Part shown: piece after piece, positions 15,030-24,058 of the stretch
How positions within the stretch are numbered: the first letter of the stretch is position 1
Layout: every line of letters starts with the position of its first letter
Assembly (NCBI GenBank): GCA_964427535.1
Contig: CAYRVF010000038.1
Coordinates: forward strand, 1 to 38,973
Source: CAYRVF01 sp964427535
GTDB taxonomy: Bacteria > Chloroflexota > Ktedonobacteria > Ktedonobacterales > JADMIN01
Reading direction: 5' to 3'
DNA length: 38,973 bases
Notes under the pieces: generated by a model
Seen by the model: only the letters and a program-made list of their open reading frames with translations
Told to the model about the DNA's origin: nothing
Database searches by the model: none
Translations under genes and position numbers: made by a program

Positions 15030-16415
15030 TTAGAACCCGAAGGGCATCTGACCGCCGCCGAGGCCCGAGAGGCCCCGCAGCGCCTTGCCGCGTCCGCCCT
15101 TCTGCATCCCCATGACCTGCTTCATCATCTTCTGCGACTGCTTGAAGTTGGAGAGCAGTTGGTTGACGTCTTGCGGCGTGGTGCCACTGCCCTTGGCGAT
15201 ACGGCGCTTACGGCTGCCGTTGATCAGCTCCGGGTTGTGCCGCTCGTCAGGTGTCATCGAGAGGATGATGGCTTCGATCATCTTCATCTGGTCGCCTTCG
15301 AGGGCTTCCTTCACCTGCGGGTCGCGCAGCGCGGACCCCATGCCGGGCAGCATCTCGAGCAGCTGGCTGATCGGACCCATCTTGCGGACCTGCCGCATCT
15401 GGTTGAGGAAATCCTCCAGATCGAAGCTCGAGGTCGCCATCTTCTTCTGAAGCTGGACGGCCTCCTTCTCGTCGATCTGCTCGCGCGCGCGCTCGATCAG
15501 CGACATCACATCGCCCATGCCCAGGATGCGTGTCGCAAGCCGGTCGGGATAGAACGGTTCGAGGGCGTCGAGCTTCTCGCCGGTGCCCATGAACTTGATC
15601 GGCACGCCCGTAACCTGCCGCACCGAAAGCGCGGCGCCCCCGCGTGCGTCGCCGTCCATCTTGGTGAGAATCAGGCCGGTCAGCCCCACTGCCTTGTTGA
15701 AGTCATCCGCGACGCGCACCGCGTCCTGGCCGGTCATGGCGTCGACCACGAGCAGCACTTCTTGCGGCTGCGTGCGCTGGCGAATGGCCGCTACCTCGCG
15801 CATCAGGTCTTCGTCGATGTGCAGACGCCCTGCCGTGTCGAAGATGAGCAGCGTGATGGCCTGCTCGCGTGCCCAGCGAACGGCGCGCTGCGTGATATCC
15901 ACCGGCTTGTTACCAGCGGGCTCCGCGTAGACCGGAATATCGAGTTGACGGCCAAGCTGCTGGAGCTGCGTAACGGCGGCGGGCCGCTGCATGTCCGCGG
16001 CGACGAGACCCGGCTTCTGGCCGTTCTTGCGGAAGTAGTTGGCGAGCTTGGCCGCGTGTGTCGTCTTACCAGAGCCCTGCAGGCCGACCAGCATCACGAT
16101 CGTCGGTGGCGCGCCCGCGAACTGAATCTTACCGGATGACTGGTCTTCGTCGCCGCCGAGCAGCTTCACTAGCTCTTCATGCACGATGCCGAGGATCTGC
16201 TGGGCGGGCGTCAGGCTCTCCAGGACCTCCTGGCCGACCGCACGCTCCTGCACACTGGCGACGAACTGCTTGACCAGTTTGAAGTTGACATCCGCTTCGA
16301 GGAGCGCCTGGCGCACCTCGCGCATTGCGTCCTTGACGTCGTTTTCAGTAATCTTGCCCTTGCCGCGCAGCCGGTCAAAGACACCTTCGAGTCGTTGAGA
16401 AAGGCTTTCAAACAT
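15030..16415 (-). CDS. ffh: Ffh, signal recognition particle protein (SRP54)
   Basis: GTPase that binds hydrophobic signal sequences on ribosome-bound nascent chains and pairs with FtsY at the membrane, together with the 4.5S/6S RNA. N domain about 1-90; G domain with GLQGSGKTT (111-119), DTAGR (193-197) and TKMDGDARGG (251-260); Met-rich M domain (about 330-440) with the RNA-binding GSRKRRIAKGSG segment; short Gly/Met tail ending GGGQMPFGF. The length of 461 residues is normal. ATG 16413-16415 has AGGAGGT 8 nt upstream. It has its own extended -10 promoter, about 100 nt upstream, and a strong terminator. No SRP RNA gene was recognised in the window. Confidence 0.98.
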   Translation of the reverse strand: MFESLSQRLEGVFDRLRGKGKITENDVKDAMREVRQALLEADVNFKLVKQFVASVQERAVGQEVLESLTPAQQILGIVHEELVKLLGGDEDQSSGKIQFAGAPPTIVMLVGLQGSGKTTHAAKLANYFRKNGQKPGLVAADMQRPAAVTQLQQLGRQLDIPVYAEPAGNKPVDITQRAVRWAREQAITLLIFDTAGRLHIDEDLMREVAAIRQRTQPQEVLLVVDAMTGQDAVRVADDFNKAVGLTGLILTKMDGDARGGAALSVRQVTGVPIKFMGTGEKLDALEPFYPDRLATRILGMGDVMSLIERAREQIDEKEAVQLQKKMATSSFDLEDFLNQMRQVRKMGPISQLLEMLPGMGSALRDPQVKEALEGDQMKMIEAIILSMTPDERHNPELINGSRKRRIAKGSGTTPQDVNQLLSNFKQSQKMMKQVMGMQKGGRGKALRGLSGLGGGQMPFGF

Positions 16416-16515
16416 GTATGGATACCTCCTGCTCCGAGGAGTGGAATACGAGCGAAAAATAAGATCAGTCGCGACGTACCAAACGTGGTCATTTGGCGCG
16501 CGAAGACGCCCATTC

Positions 16516-16524
16516 AGTATACCA
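16516..16524 (-). promoter_or_regulatory. extended -10 promoter of ffh
   Basis: TGGTATACT on the minus strand: TGn followed by a 5/6 match to TATAAT. No clear -35 is visible at 17 nt. It lies about 100 bases upstream of the ffh ATG in the 166-bp gap after tmk. Confidence 0.5.
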
Positions 16525-16581
16525 TTTGGCTGACAGGCGAGCGCGGCTCATGGCCGAATGCAGCGGGTATGTCGCCTCGAC

Positions 16582-17259
16582 TTAGCGTGCTCTCCGTGCC
16601 AGTCGCTCAGAGACTACATCCCATATACGCTCGGCGAGTGCCTCGGGTGGCTGGCTCGCGTCGAGGACAACCCAGCGGTCCGGCTCGGCTGCGGCGAGCG
16701 CGCGATACCCCTCACGAACGCGCTGGTGGAAGGTCACGCTCTCGCGGTCGAGGCGATTGATGTCTTCCGGCGCGGCGCCATGTCGTCGGCGCAGCCCCTC
16801 CTCGGGTGGCAGGTCGAGCAGCAGCGTCAGGTCGGGGTGCAGCCCACCCGTCGCCATGCGTTCCAGCTCGATCAGCGTGGGTAGATCGTAGCCGCGCCCG
16901 CTACCCTGGTAGGCGCGCGTCGCGTCGGCGTAGCGGTCGCTGAGAACGATATCGCCTGCTGCCAGCCAGCGGCGGATCGCCTCGACATGCTGGGCGCGGC
17001 CCGCGGAGAGCACGAAGGCTTCGGTTAGCGGCAACAGCGGCTCGGCGGGCGCGTTGCCGGAGACGAGCCCGGCGGTGCGGAGCGCGGCGAGCGTCTCATC
17101 CGGATGAAGTAACACCGCGCGCAAGACGTCCGCCAGCGGTGTGCCGCCCGGCTCGCGGGTCACGCGCACGGTCTGGCCAGTCGCGCGAAGCCGTTCGGCG
17201 AGCAAGTTCGCCTGAGTCGTCTTGCCGCTGCCTTCGCCGCCTTCAAACGTGATGAACAT
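16582..17259 (-). CDS. tmk: thymidylate kinase
   Basis: Phosphorylates dTMP to dTDP with ATP, an essential step of dTTP synthesis. P-loop FEGGEGSGKTT (5-15), TREPGGTPL, and the substrate segment DRYADATRAYQGSGRG are diagnostic, with LLLDLPPEEGLRRR leading into the LID region. At 225 residues it is slightly longer than the usual 205-215, with about 10 extra residues near 60-75. The ATG lies 4 nt after GGAGG. It is the last gene of prmA-rsmE-tmk, 62 nt after rsmE, so probably co-transcribed. Confidence 0.97.
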   Translation of the reverse strand: MFITFEGGEGSGKTTQANLLAERLRATGQTVRVTREPGGTPLADVLRAVLLHPDETLAALRTAGLVSGNAPAEPLLPLTEAFVLSAGRAQHVEAIRRWLAAGDIVLSDRYADATRAYQGSGRGYDLPTLIELERMATGGLHPDLTLLLDLPPEEGLRRRHGAAPEDINRLDRESVTFHQRVREGYRALAAAEPDRWVVLDASQPPEALAERIWDVVSERLARRAR

Positions 17260-17321
17260 GCCGCCTCCGCCTCATCCGAGTAGTCGCAGAGACATCGCGT
17301 GATGCCGATGCTAGGTCAGTG

Positions 17322-18125
17322 TTACCGCGCATCGTGTTCGTCACCAGCCGATACGCCAGCAGGCCCAGTCTCCAGCGCGCCGATGGCATCCAGAGCGAGC
17401 GAGACGGCGACGATTGCGGCAGTCTCCGCACGCAAGACGCGCGGGCCGAGGGTCACCGGAATCGCGCCGTTACGGTGGGCGAGTGCGACCTCTCCCTCTG
17501 AGAAGCCGCCCTCCGGGCCGATCAGGATGCGGATCTCGTCGACGCCGCCCGGCTCAGCCGCACGGTGCCGCACCGCCGAGCGCAGCGAGAGCCGCGACTC
17601 ACCTTCCCAGGGCATGAGTGTAACGCTGCCGGGCCGGGCGGAGGCAAGTGCATACATCAGCGGTGCGGGGGCGGCGATCTCGGGAAGGCGGCTGCCTCCG
17701 CACTGCTCGACAGCTTCGGCGGCGATGCGTGCCCAGCGGGCGCGCTTGCTCTCGCCGGTGGCCTCGGCCGCGGCGACCGCGCGCTCGGTCAGCAGCGGGA
17801 CGAACTCGGCGACGCCCAGCTCCGTCCCCTTCTGTAACACGGTCTCGAACTTCGCCGCCTTGAGCATTCCCTGACAGAGGACGATGCGCACCTGCGGCTC
17901 CGCCTGCCCCTCGCGCTGATGCGTGAGCCGGGCAGTCACGCGCTTGCGGTCCACACCCGTCAGGACGGCCTCATACTCGCCGCCGCGTCCATCCAGCAGC
18001 TCGATCGCGTCGTCGGGCGACTTCCGCAGCACGTCGCGGACCTGATGGGCGAGGTCGGGCGGCAGCTCGATCTCCTCACCAGGCGCGAGACGCGTGTTCG
18101 CCAGGATGAACCGGCCCGCGGGCAT
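17322..18125 (-). CDS. rsmE: RsmE, 16S rRNA (uracil-1498-N3) methyltransferase
   Basis: SPOUT-class methyltransferase acting on the assembled 30S subunit with S-adenosylmethionine. An N-terminal PUA-like part (about 1-75) precedes the SPOUT knot, which has the family signatures LIGPEGGFSEGEV and LGPRVLRAETAAI; QKGTELGV and SKRARW also match. The start is placed at ATG 18123-18125, with GGAG 6 nt upstream; the ATG four codons earlier lacks a ribosome site. Length 267 residues, slightly above the family's 240-250. It lies 28 nt after prmA in the same orientation; prmA and rsmE are commonly adjacent in bacteria. Confidence 0.95.
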   Translation of the reverse strand: MPAGRFILANTRLAPGEEIELPPDLAHQVRDVLRKSPDDAIELLDGRGGEYEAVLTGVDRKRVTARLTHQREGQAEPQVRIVLCQGMLKAAKFETVLQKGTELGVAEFVPLLTERAVAAAEATGESKRARWARIAAEAVEQCGGSRLPEIAAPAPLMYALASARPGSVTLMPWEGESRLSLRSAVRHRAAEPGGVDEIRILIGPEGGFSEGEVALAHRNGAIPVTLGPRVLRAETAAIVAVSLALDAIGALETGPAGVSAGDEHDAR

Positions 18126-18153
18126 AGCGGACTCCATTTCGTCGCGAGGGGGC

Positions 18154-19131
18154 TTACTTCGCGGTTGCGGCTGGACGTTTGCCGATCAGGGTGACCCAGT
18201 CGCCTTCGACGAGCTCCTTGACGATCCGCAGCCCTGCCGCGCGGAGAGGTTCTTCGGCTTGAGCACGGCGGTCGGCGATGATGCCGCTGGCGACGAGCGT
18301 GCCGCCAGGGCGCACGGCGCGGACCAGCGCGGGCGCCAGGTCGCCGATCACTTTGGCGATGATGTTGGCGAGCACCAGGTCGAACGTGCCGATCTCGGCG
18401 CCGAGCACCTGCAGATCCGGGGGCAGCGGGTAGAACGGCTCGCCGTCCGCGCCTTCGAGCGTGGCGAGGCGCGCGTCGATTCGGTCGCGGATGCCATTGA
18501 TGCGCGCGTTCTCGATGGTCGCCTGCACCGCGACGGGGCTGACGTCCATCGCCAGCACGCTCTTCGCGCCCAGCTTAATCGCGGCGAGCGCCAGAATGCC
18601 CGAGCCAGTTCCCACATCGAGAACGGTATCGCCGGGCCGGATGACCTCTTCCAGCGCGAGGATGCAATTACGCGTCGTCGGATGCAGTCCCGTGCCGAAT
18701 GCCATGCCGGGGTCGAGCTCGACGACGACCTCGGCATCACGCGGCTCGTAGTCGCGCCACGACGGCTTGATGACGGTGCGGCGGCCGAGCTTCAGCACGT
18801 GGTAGTGCTCTTTCCAGGCGTTGGCCCAGTCTTCCTCGGCGATGCGCCGCTCGGTCAGCTCACTGATGTCGCCGAGAGCGAGCTGTCGCAGATGCCACAG
18901 GCCCTCGGTGATGTGCTGGCGCGCCTCTTCGCCCGCGTGGTCGGCGGGCACCCAGACCGAGATGCGCACCGGCGCGCCAGGGACCGGCTCGTGCGCCTGG
19001 CCGTCGTAGACGAGCCGATACGGCTCCTCGATGGCGACCCCTCCCGAGACGTAGCGGCTCATGAGCTCGCTAATCGCCTCCACAGTCTCCGGTGCGGCGC
19101 TCACCGTCAACTCAAGCCAGAACGCAGGCAT
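18154..19131 (-). CDS. prmA: PrmA, ribosomal protein L11 methyltransferase
   Basis: Class I SAM methyltransferase that trimethylates ribosomal protein L11. The N-terminal L11-binding domain occupies about 1-95. The catalytic domain has DPGMAFGTGLHPTT, the SAM-binding VLDVGTGSGILALAA and DLVLANIIAKV, all diagnostic. The start is ATG 19129-19131 with GTGGAG about 6 nt upstream (325 aa); the longer frame begins with GTG at 19149 and adds six residues. First gene of prmA-rsmE-tmk behind a strong promoter, and divergent from the TPR gene. Confidence 0.96.
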   Translation of the reverse strand: MPAFWLELTVSAAPETVEAISELMSRYVSGGVAIEEPYRLVYDGQAHEPVPGAPVRISVWVPADHAGEEARQHITEGLWHLRQLALGDISELTERRIAEEDWANAWKEHYHVLKLGRRTVIKPSWRDYEPRDAEVVVELDPGMAFGTGLHPTTRNCILALEEVIRPGDTVLDVGTGSGILALAAIKLGAKSVLAMDVSPVAVQATIENARINGIRDRIDARLATLEGADGEPFYPLPPDLQVLGAEIGTFDLVLANIIAKVIGDLAPALVRAVRPGGTLVASGIIADRRAQAEEPLRAAGLRIVKELVEGDWVTLIGKRPAATAK

Positions 19132-19181
19132 GGGACACTCCACAGACACGAGATGGTATACGCATTGCGGGAAACTACTCT

Positions 19182-19210
19182 ATTGTCGCGTATTCGCACG
19201 CCAACGTCAA
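19182..19210 (-). promoter_or_regulatory. sigma70-type promoter of prmA-rsmE-tmk
   Basis: On the minus strand, TTGACG (19205-19210), exactly 17 nt, GACAAT (19182-19187). It sits about 50 bases upstream of the prmA ATG and closely resembles the RSH operon promoter. Confidence 0.7.
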
Positions 19211-19247
19211 CCAAGCGATGGTGATGCGCGGGGGCCAGGGGCGCGCT

Positions 19248-19277
19248 TTGACGGAGGGTTGGTCTTCGCCGTACATT
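19248..19277 (+). promoter_or_regulatory. sigma70-type promoter of the TPR gene
   Basis: TTGACG (19248-19253), 18 nt, TACATT (19272-19277). It lies 66 bases upstream of the ATG and faces away from the prmA promoter. Confidence 0.6.
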
Positions 19278-19342
19278 CCAGGTGACACACGACGACGACA
19301 GACGAGCGCGGGCGCTCTCATTTCGGTAGAGGAGCAAAAGCA

Positions 19343-21586
19343 ATGGACGTCTCACAGAGGTCCTCCAGCGAGGATGGGATGGCGCGTCTGCGCGCTGGGC
19401 AGTCGGCGCTCACGGAGGGGCGCCTAGAGCTCGCGGCGGAGTCGCTGGTCGAGGCGGAGGCCATCTTCCACCAGCTCGGCGACGGCGAGCACGACGCCGA
19501 CGCGCTTATGACGCTGGGCGAGGTGCAGCGGCAGAACGGCGCGCTGCAGCAGGCGGCACAGAGCTACGAGCGCGCGATCGAGCTCTACCGGCAACAAGAC
19601 ATCCCTCCGCGTGAGGGCAACGCGCGGATGGCGCTCGGCCATGTCGAGCGTCAGCTTGGCAGGCTCGATGCCGCATGGCAGCAATACTTCCTTGCCCTCC
19701 ATCTCTTTGAGCGAGCGCAGAACGTCGCCGGGCAGGCGAGTGCTAGCCTCGCGCTCGGGCACATCGAGCGTCAGCGCGGGCGATTCGACAAGGCCGCGAA
19801 CTACTACGCTCAGGCGCGTGCTCTGTATGCACAGGCGCGCAACCGGTTGGGCGAGGCGGACGCGGCGCGCAGCCTGGGCGACATGCTCACCAGCCAGATG
19901 CGGTTCGATGAGGCACGTGAAGCGTATGAGAGCGCGTTGCAGCTCTATCGAAGCGTGCGCGACCAGTTCGGTGAAGTCGACACGCTGAACGGGCTGGGAC
20001 GGATGTTGCTGGAACAAGGTGAGTTTGATGCCGCCGGAACCCGCTTCGCCGAGGCCATCAGTTTGGCGAGCCCGATTGAGTACACACTTGGGACCGCCGA
20101 CGCCGTGTTGGGCCTGAGCGAAGTCTCGCTGCGCACGCACCGGCTCGATCAGGCACTCGCGGGCGGCCTGCAGGCAGGGGAGTCGTATAAGGCGGCGGGG
20201 AGTGTGCTCGGGCAGGCCGAGGCCAACCGCCTGCTGGGCGATGTGAACCTGTTGCGCGGCCAACTGTCACAGGCGATTACCGTTTATGATCGGGCGATTC
20301 GCGCACTGCACAACTTCGGCGCACAGGTGCCCTATGCGCGTGCGCTGGTGGGGTCGGCTGAGGCGAACCGGCGACACGGCTCTCCCCGTCGCGCGGTTGA
20401 GCTCTTCGACGAGGCGCGAGCAGTGGCGCGAGACGCCGAGCAGAGCGCGCTGGAGTGGACTGCCGTGCTGGGGCTAGGGCAGGTCGCTCGTGGGCGCGGT
20501 GAGCCCTCGCTCGCAGACCCGTACCTTGAACAGGCCGAACAGCATCTTCGCGAAGTCCGGCGGCTCGCTCTCGCGGCGCTGGCGGCGGTCGAACGCGGGC
20601 GGCTCGCCACGACACGCTGCCAGTTCGACACCGCACGCGAATATGTTGCCCGCGCGAATGAGCTCGCGGACGAGTCTGAACGAGACATCCACGAGCCGGG
20701 GCCCCGCGCCACGGCTGCCGTGGCGCGGGCGGACGTCTGGATCAAGCTCAACCAGCTTGAGCAGGCTCGCGCGGCGGCTCGCGACGCGATTACTTTGGCG
20801 GAACATGAGGTCGATATTCATCCGAAGGTCGAGGCGGCGCTGGTTGGCGCGGAGGTCGAGCTGCGAAGCGGCAACTACAGCGCGGCGGTGGCGGGATTCA
20901 ACCGGGCGTCGTGGCTCGCGCAGACCGCGGAGGAGCCGGTCTCCGATGGGCTGGCGTCGATCGGTCTGGGCCGCGTGCTGCTGCGGCGCGGATTGTATGC
21001 CGAAGCGCTCAACACGCATACGGAGCTGACCTACCGCTTCCGGACGGCTGATGACCCCGCGGCGCTGGCTCTGGCGCAACTCGGAATCGGCGAGGCGCAA
21101 CGCAATCTCGGCGACACCGACAGCGCGCAGCGAGCCTACCTCGACGCGGCCCGGCTCTTCGCGCAGTGTGAGGATGCGCTCGGCGAGGCCGAGGCGGTGG
21201 CCGGCGAAGGCGCCGTGCTGCTCGACGCTCGTGAGAACGAGGCCGCCAGCGGGCGCTTCGACATCGCGCTCCGACTGTTGGATCGCGTCACGCAGGGAAC
21301 ACGCGAGACGGAGCTCAAGCAGGGCATCTATGATGCGCACGCCGACATCTACGCCAATGCCACGCTGGCCGCGGCGCGGGAGGCCAACGCCGAGCGTGCG
21401 CAGGAGTTCGTCCGCATCTACTCGGAGCGCGCCAGCAAAGCGGGACGGGCCGAACTTGGGCAGCGCTTGCGCGAGCTGGAGCAAAGCATCCCCACCAAAG
21501 GCGGCGACCTGACGAGGGAAGAAATCGATCGCAACAAGGCCGCCGCACGCATCCTCAACGACGCACGCAAAGCCATCGGACGGTGA
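19343..21586 (+). CDS. large tetratricopeptide-repeat protein
   Basis: A 747-residue solenoid made almost entirely of 40-residue TPR-like repeats, with no signal peptide or membrane helix, so it is predicted cytosolic. The repeat phase is easy to read: ALMTLGEVQRQNG, ARMALGHVERQLG, ASLALGHIERQRG, AARSLGDMLTSQM, TLNGLGRMLLEQG, AVLGLSEVSLRTH, ANRLLGDVNLLRG, each followed by a second helix of the AxxxYxxAxxLY type and a GxAxA turn. About 17-18 units fit the length, the later ones more divergent. The 40-residue spacing, rather than 34, is that of MalT-like or Rapsyn-type TPRs. No effector or DNA-binding domain is attached. GAGGAG lies 8 nt before the ATG. It is a single gene with its own promoter and terminator; the function is unknown, presumably scaffolding. 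Confidence 0.9.
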   Translation: MDVSQRSSSEDGMARLRAGQSALTEGRLELAAESLVEAEAIFHQLGDGEHDADALMTLGEVQRQNGALQQAAQSYERAIELYRQQDIPPREGNARMALGHVERQLGRLDAAWQQYFLALHLFERAQNVAGQASASLALGHIERQRGRFDKAANYYAQARALYAQARNRLGEADAARSLGDMLTSQMRFDEAREAYESALQLYRSVRDQFGEVDTLNGLGRMLLEQGEFDAAGTRFAEAISLASPIEYTLGTADAVLGLSEVSLRTHRLDQALAGGLQAGESYKAAGSVLGQAEANRLLGDVNLLRGQLSQAITVYDRAIRALHNFGAQVPYARALVGSAEANRRHGSPRRAVELFDEARAVARDAEQSALEWTAVLGLGQVARGRGEPSLADPYLEQAEQHLREVRRLALAALAAVERGRLATTRCQFDTAREYVARANELADESERDIHEPGPRATAAVARADVWIKLNQLEQARAAARDAITLAEHEVDIHPKVEAALVGAEVELRSGNYSAAVAGFNRASWLAQTAEEPVSDGLASIGLGRVLLRRGLYAEALNTHTELTYRFRTADDPAALALAQLGIGEAQRNLGDTDSAQRAYLDAARLFAQCEDALGEAEAVAGEGAVLLDARENEAASGRFDIALRLLDRVTQGTRETELKQGIYDAHADIYANATLAAAREANAERAQEFVRIYSERASKAGRAELGQRLRELEQSIPTKGGDLTREEIDRNKAAARILNDARKAIGR

Positions 21587-21652
21587 GGCACGTTACGCTC
21601 GCCGGCAGCCCGCGTTCATCCTGATGCGGCGCGTATTCCCGACAAGACGACG

Positions 21653-21679
21653 AAGCGGCGCCCGTTGGAGGCGCCGCTT
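21653..21679. terminator. hairpin between the TPR gene and fmdB
   Basis: AAGCGGCGCC (21653-21662) pairs with GGCGCCGCTT (21670-21679) around a 7-nt loop and is followed by TCTGTGTC. On the minus strand the tail reads TTCGTCGTCTTGTC. It probably terminates both convergent genes. Confidence 0.65.
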
Positions 21680-21733
21680 TCTGTGTCTACGGACCAGATC
21701 GCATTGAGGACCAGAGGCCAGCCACGCTCGAGG

Positions 21734-21991
21734 TTAGTCGTGGCAGCCGCATCCGCCGCCACACGAGCACCCGCCTGACGCATCGCCCGGATCGCGGCCG
21801 TCGTCGTAGCTGCCATAGGCATCGAAGCCGTCCGAGCCGCCACTCCTGGGGGCCGAGAAGACCGAAAACAACTTACGAACCTTTGGGCTGCGGCACTTCA
21901 TGCACACGAGATCGGTTTCGGACTCGGCGTAGCTGAGCAGCAGCTCAAACTTGCTCCGGCAGTCGGCGCAGTAGTACTCGTATAGCGGCAT
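21734..21991 (-). CDS. FmdB-family zinc-ribbon protein
   Basis: Small protein of 85 residues starting MPLYEYYCADC, the hallmark of the FmdB family (putative regulatory zinc ribbon first seen with formamidase). Two Cys pairs, CADC and CMKC, would bind one zinc. The C-terminal half is Gly/Ser/Asp-rich and ends in a Cys/Gly cluster (GCSCGGGCGCHD), common in this family. The start is ATG 21989-21991 with GAGGAGG 5 nt upstream; the longer frame would add 17 residues without support. The promoter overlaps a perfect dyad (22080-22096), so expression may be controlled. The biological role is not established. Confidence 0.9.
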   Translation of the reverse strand: MPLYEYYCADCRSKFELLLSYAESETDLVCMKCRSPKVRKLFSVFSAPRSGGSDGFDAYGSYDDGRDPGDASGGCSCGGGCGCHD

Positions 21992-22071
21992 GTCAGCCTC
22001 CTCACTTCTGGACGTCGGGCGGTTGCTCTGCGGCAGGGGCAACGCTCAAGAGGGCGCATCGGACTCGATTT

Positions 22072-22096
22072 ACTATACCTCACAGGCGACCTGTGA
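22072..22096 (-). promoter_or_regulatory. fmdB promoter with operator-like inverted repeat
   Basis: On the minus strand a -10 box TATAGT lies at 22072-22077. Immediately upstream, in the -35/-10 spacer, is TCACAGG-CGA-CCTGTGA (22080-22096 on the plus strand), a perfect 7-3-7 inverted repeat. A bound regulator there would block RNA polymerase. The -35 is weak (TTTCCG/TCCGTC region). The rest of 21992-22327 shows only this site and the kinase promoter. Confidence 0.5.
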
Positions 22097-22152
22097 CGGA
22101 AATTGCGGAGCACAATACTCTCATATGCGGCGTATGGTACTCATGTTTCTGC

Positions 22153-22182
22153 TTGACAGACGATAGGTTGCTCTGGTAACCT
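22153..22182 (+). promoter_or_regulatory. promoter of the PAS-PAS histidine kinase
   Basis: Consensus TTGACA (22153-22158), 18 nt, then TGG-TAACCT (22174-22182): a perfect -35 and an extended but weak -10. It is about 145 bases upstream of the ATG. Confidence 0.5.
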
Positions 22183-22327
22183 CGTTGTATGTTTGAGCGT
22201 CGAATAGGTCCGGCTTTGCGCCCAGTATACCGCTGTGCGGACGTGACGTGCGCGCCACTGGTGCTTCTCGGCCCTTTCCGCAAGGCCCTGCTTGTGTGTA
22301 CGACATCCTCGGTTCCCGGAGGCACTC

Positions 22328-24058
22328 ATGGCTAGCTCTCCGCAGTCGCCACGCGGCAGACGCACCGTTGTCTCGGGAACCTATCGCGACAAGCAGGCTG
22401 TCGCAGCGACCATGCTGCCGGTGCTGGCGGATGCCGCGACCACTACAGGTGATGCGCTCGCTTCGCTCGTGCTCGAACACCTCTCATCCGCGGTCGTCGT
22501 GCTCGACATGCCTGCCGCGCGGGTCGTCAGTGCGAATCGCCTCGCACGCAACCTGGGGTACCGGCTCCTTGGGACGATCGGTGACGCCGCGTCGGACGCG
22601 CCGGAAGACATCTTGCTGGCCTGGCTGGCTGAGCGGCAGGTAGTGGAGCGTGCGCGAAAGGCGGCGCGCGGAGGTGGGGCGGAAGTCGATTCCAGTTTCG
22701 ACGAGCACAGGCTCAGTATCGGCGCGGACCCCGTTACGATAAGTTACGACGTCTTGCCGCTCGGGTTACTTTCTGCCGAGGAGAACGGCTCGTGTCTGGT
22801 CGTGGTGGTGCTCCGCGACGTGACGGATCAGCGGCGCACGCTGGCTGCCACTGAGGCGGCGACCTTCAGCGCGCAGGTCTATGCGGAGAAGCTAGAGGCC
22901 GCGATCGAGCACCTTGCCGATGGGGTGCTGGTGTACGACGCGTCTGGCGCGGTGCAATCCTATAATCGGGCGGCGCTGTATTTCGCGCGCAACCATGAAG
23001 ATGTCGAGCAGGCGCGGGTGCGCGGCATCCGTGTGGAACCTGCCTGGGACATGTATGGCGACGATGGCGTGGCAATTTCGGAGACGGAGCTGCCGGTCTG
23101 GCGTGCCCTGCTCACCGGGACTCCCGTGCTCGCCGAGCAGCATATCCTCCGCCACGACGGTGAGGATGTGCCTGTGGCGGTCAGTGTCGTGCCGCTGCGC
23201 GACGAGTCTGGTGCGGTCACTGGCGCCGTCGCGGCGTTTCACGATATGCGCGCGGTGCGTGAGATCGAGCGCATCAAGGACGAGTTCATTTCCATCGCGA
23301 GCCACGAGCTGCGCCAGCCGCTCACCGTCATCCAGGGCCAGGCCCAGATGCTGCGCCGCCGCCTGACACGCATGCCCAACGGCACTCCACTCGACTCTCC
23401 CGAGGGCCGAGCGCTGCTGGAGAACCTCGCCGGAGTGCAGAGCCAGACCGCGCGGCTCAACGGTCTTGTCTCGGACCTGCTAGACATCTCGCGGATTCAG
23501 ATCGGCGAGCTGCAGCTCGAACCAGAGCAGGTGGACCTGCTCGCGTTGGTCACGCACGTCGTCTCGCAGCAGCGGATGGTGTCGCAAACCCATACGCTGC
23601 GGATCGAGACACACCTGCCTGCCCATGTTGTGGAGCTGGTTGGCGAGTGGGACCCGCGGCGCGTTGAGCAGGTGCTCATGAACATACTCAGCAATGCCAT
23701 CAAGTACAGTCCCGCTGGCGGCGAAGTGCTGATCGAGGTCGATGTGCTTCCCGACGGTATCTCGCGAGGCGCGGACGACACTACGAAGCGGCGCGAAGTT
23801 ACGGGACCCGCCGCGCGCATTCGCGTGCGCGACCACGGCATCGGCATTCCAGACTCGGCGCTGCCCCGGCTTTTCGAGCGCTTCTTTCGCGCGTCGAACA
23901 CCGGCGGGATCCAAGGGACGGGACTCGGCCTCTACATCTGCCGCCAGCTCGTGTGGGCGCACAGCGGGGATATGTGGGCGGAGTCGCATGGTGCGGGCAA
24001 CGGCACGTCGTTTCTTGCCGTGCTGCCGCTGGTGGAGCTGCGCACAGACGACCACTAG
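22328..24058 (+). CDS. cytosolic PAS-PAS sensor histidine kinase
   Basis: Sensor kinase of 576 residues without transmembrane segments. Two PAS-like domains (about 45-165 and 190-310) precede HisKA with the phospho-acceptor motif SIASHELRQPLTV (His326). The HATPase domain has NILSNAIKYSP (N box), DHGIGIP (G1) and GTGLGLYICRQ (G2). It presumably senses a soluble or redox signal and phosphorylates a response regulator, but none is encoded in the window. ATG 22328 has GGAGG 5 nt upstream; the longer frame begins 12 codons earlier without a ribosome site. Its TAG stop overlaps the stop of the convergent methyltransferase gene inside CTAG (24055-24058). Confidence 0.92.
   Translation: MASSPQSPRGRRTVVSGTYRDKQAVAATMLPVLADAATTTGDALASLVLEHLSSAVVVLDMPAARVVSANRLARNLGYRLLGTIGDAASDAPEDILLAWLAERQVVERARKAARGGGAEVDSSFDEHRLSIGADPVTISYDVLPLGLLSAEENGSCLVVVVLRDVTDQRRTLAATEAATFSAQVYAEKLEAAIEHLADGVLVYDASGAVQSYNRAALYFARNHEDVEQARVRGIRVEPAWDMYGDDGVAISETELPVWRALLTGTPVLAEQHILRHDGEDVPVAVSVVPLRDESGAVTGAVAAFHDMRAVREIERIKDEFISIASHELRQPLTVIQGQAQMLRRRLTRMPNGTPLDSPEGRALLENLAGVQSQTARLNGLVSDLLDISRIQIGELQLEPEQVDLLALVTHVVSQQRMVSQTHTLRIETHLPAHVVELVGEWDPRRVEQVLMNILSNAIKYSPAGGEVLIEVDVLPDGISRGADDTTKRREVTGPAARIRVRDHGIGIPDSALPRLFERFFRASNTGGIQGTGLGLYICRQLVWAHSGDMWAESHGAGNGTSFLAVLPLVELRTDDH

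Noticed and set aside
14961..16139. 392-codon plus-strand open frame
   Set aside because: Shadow of ffh; composition rich in His, Leu and Arg, and its start lies in REP-like repeats.
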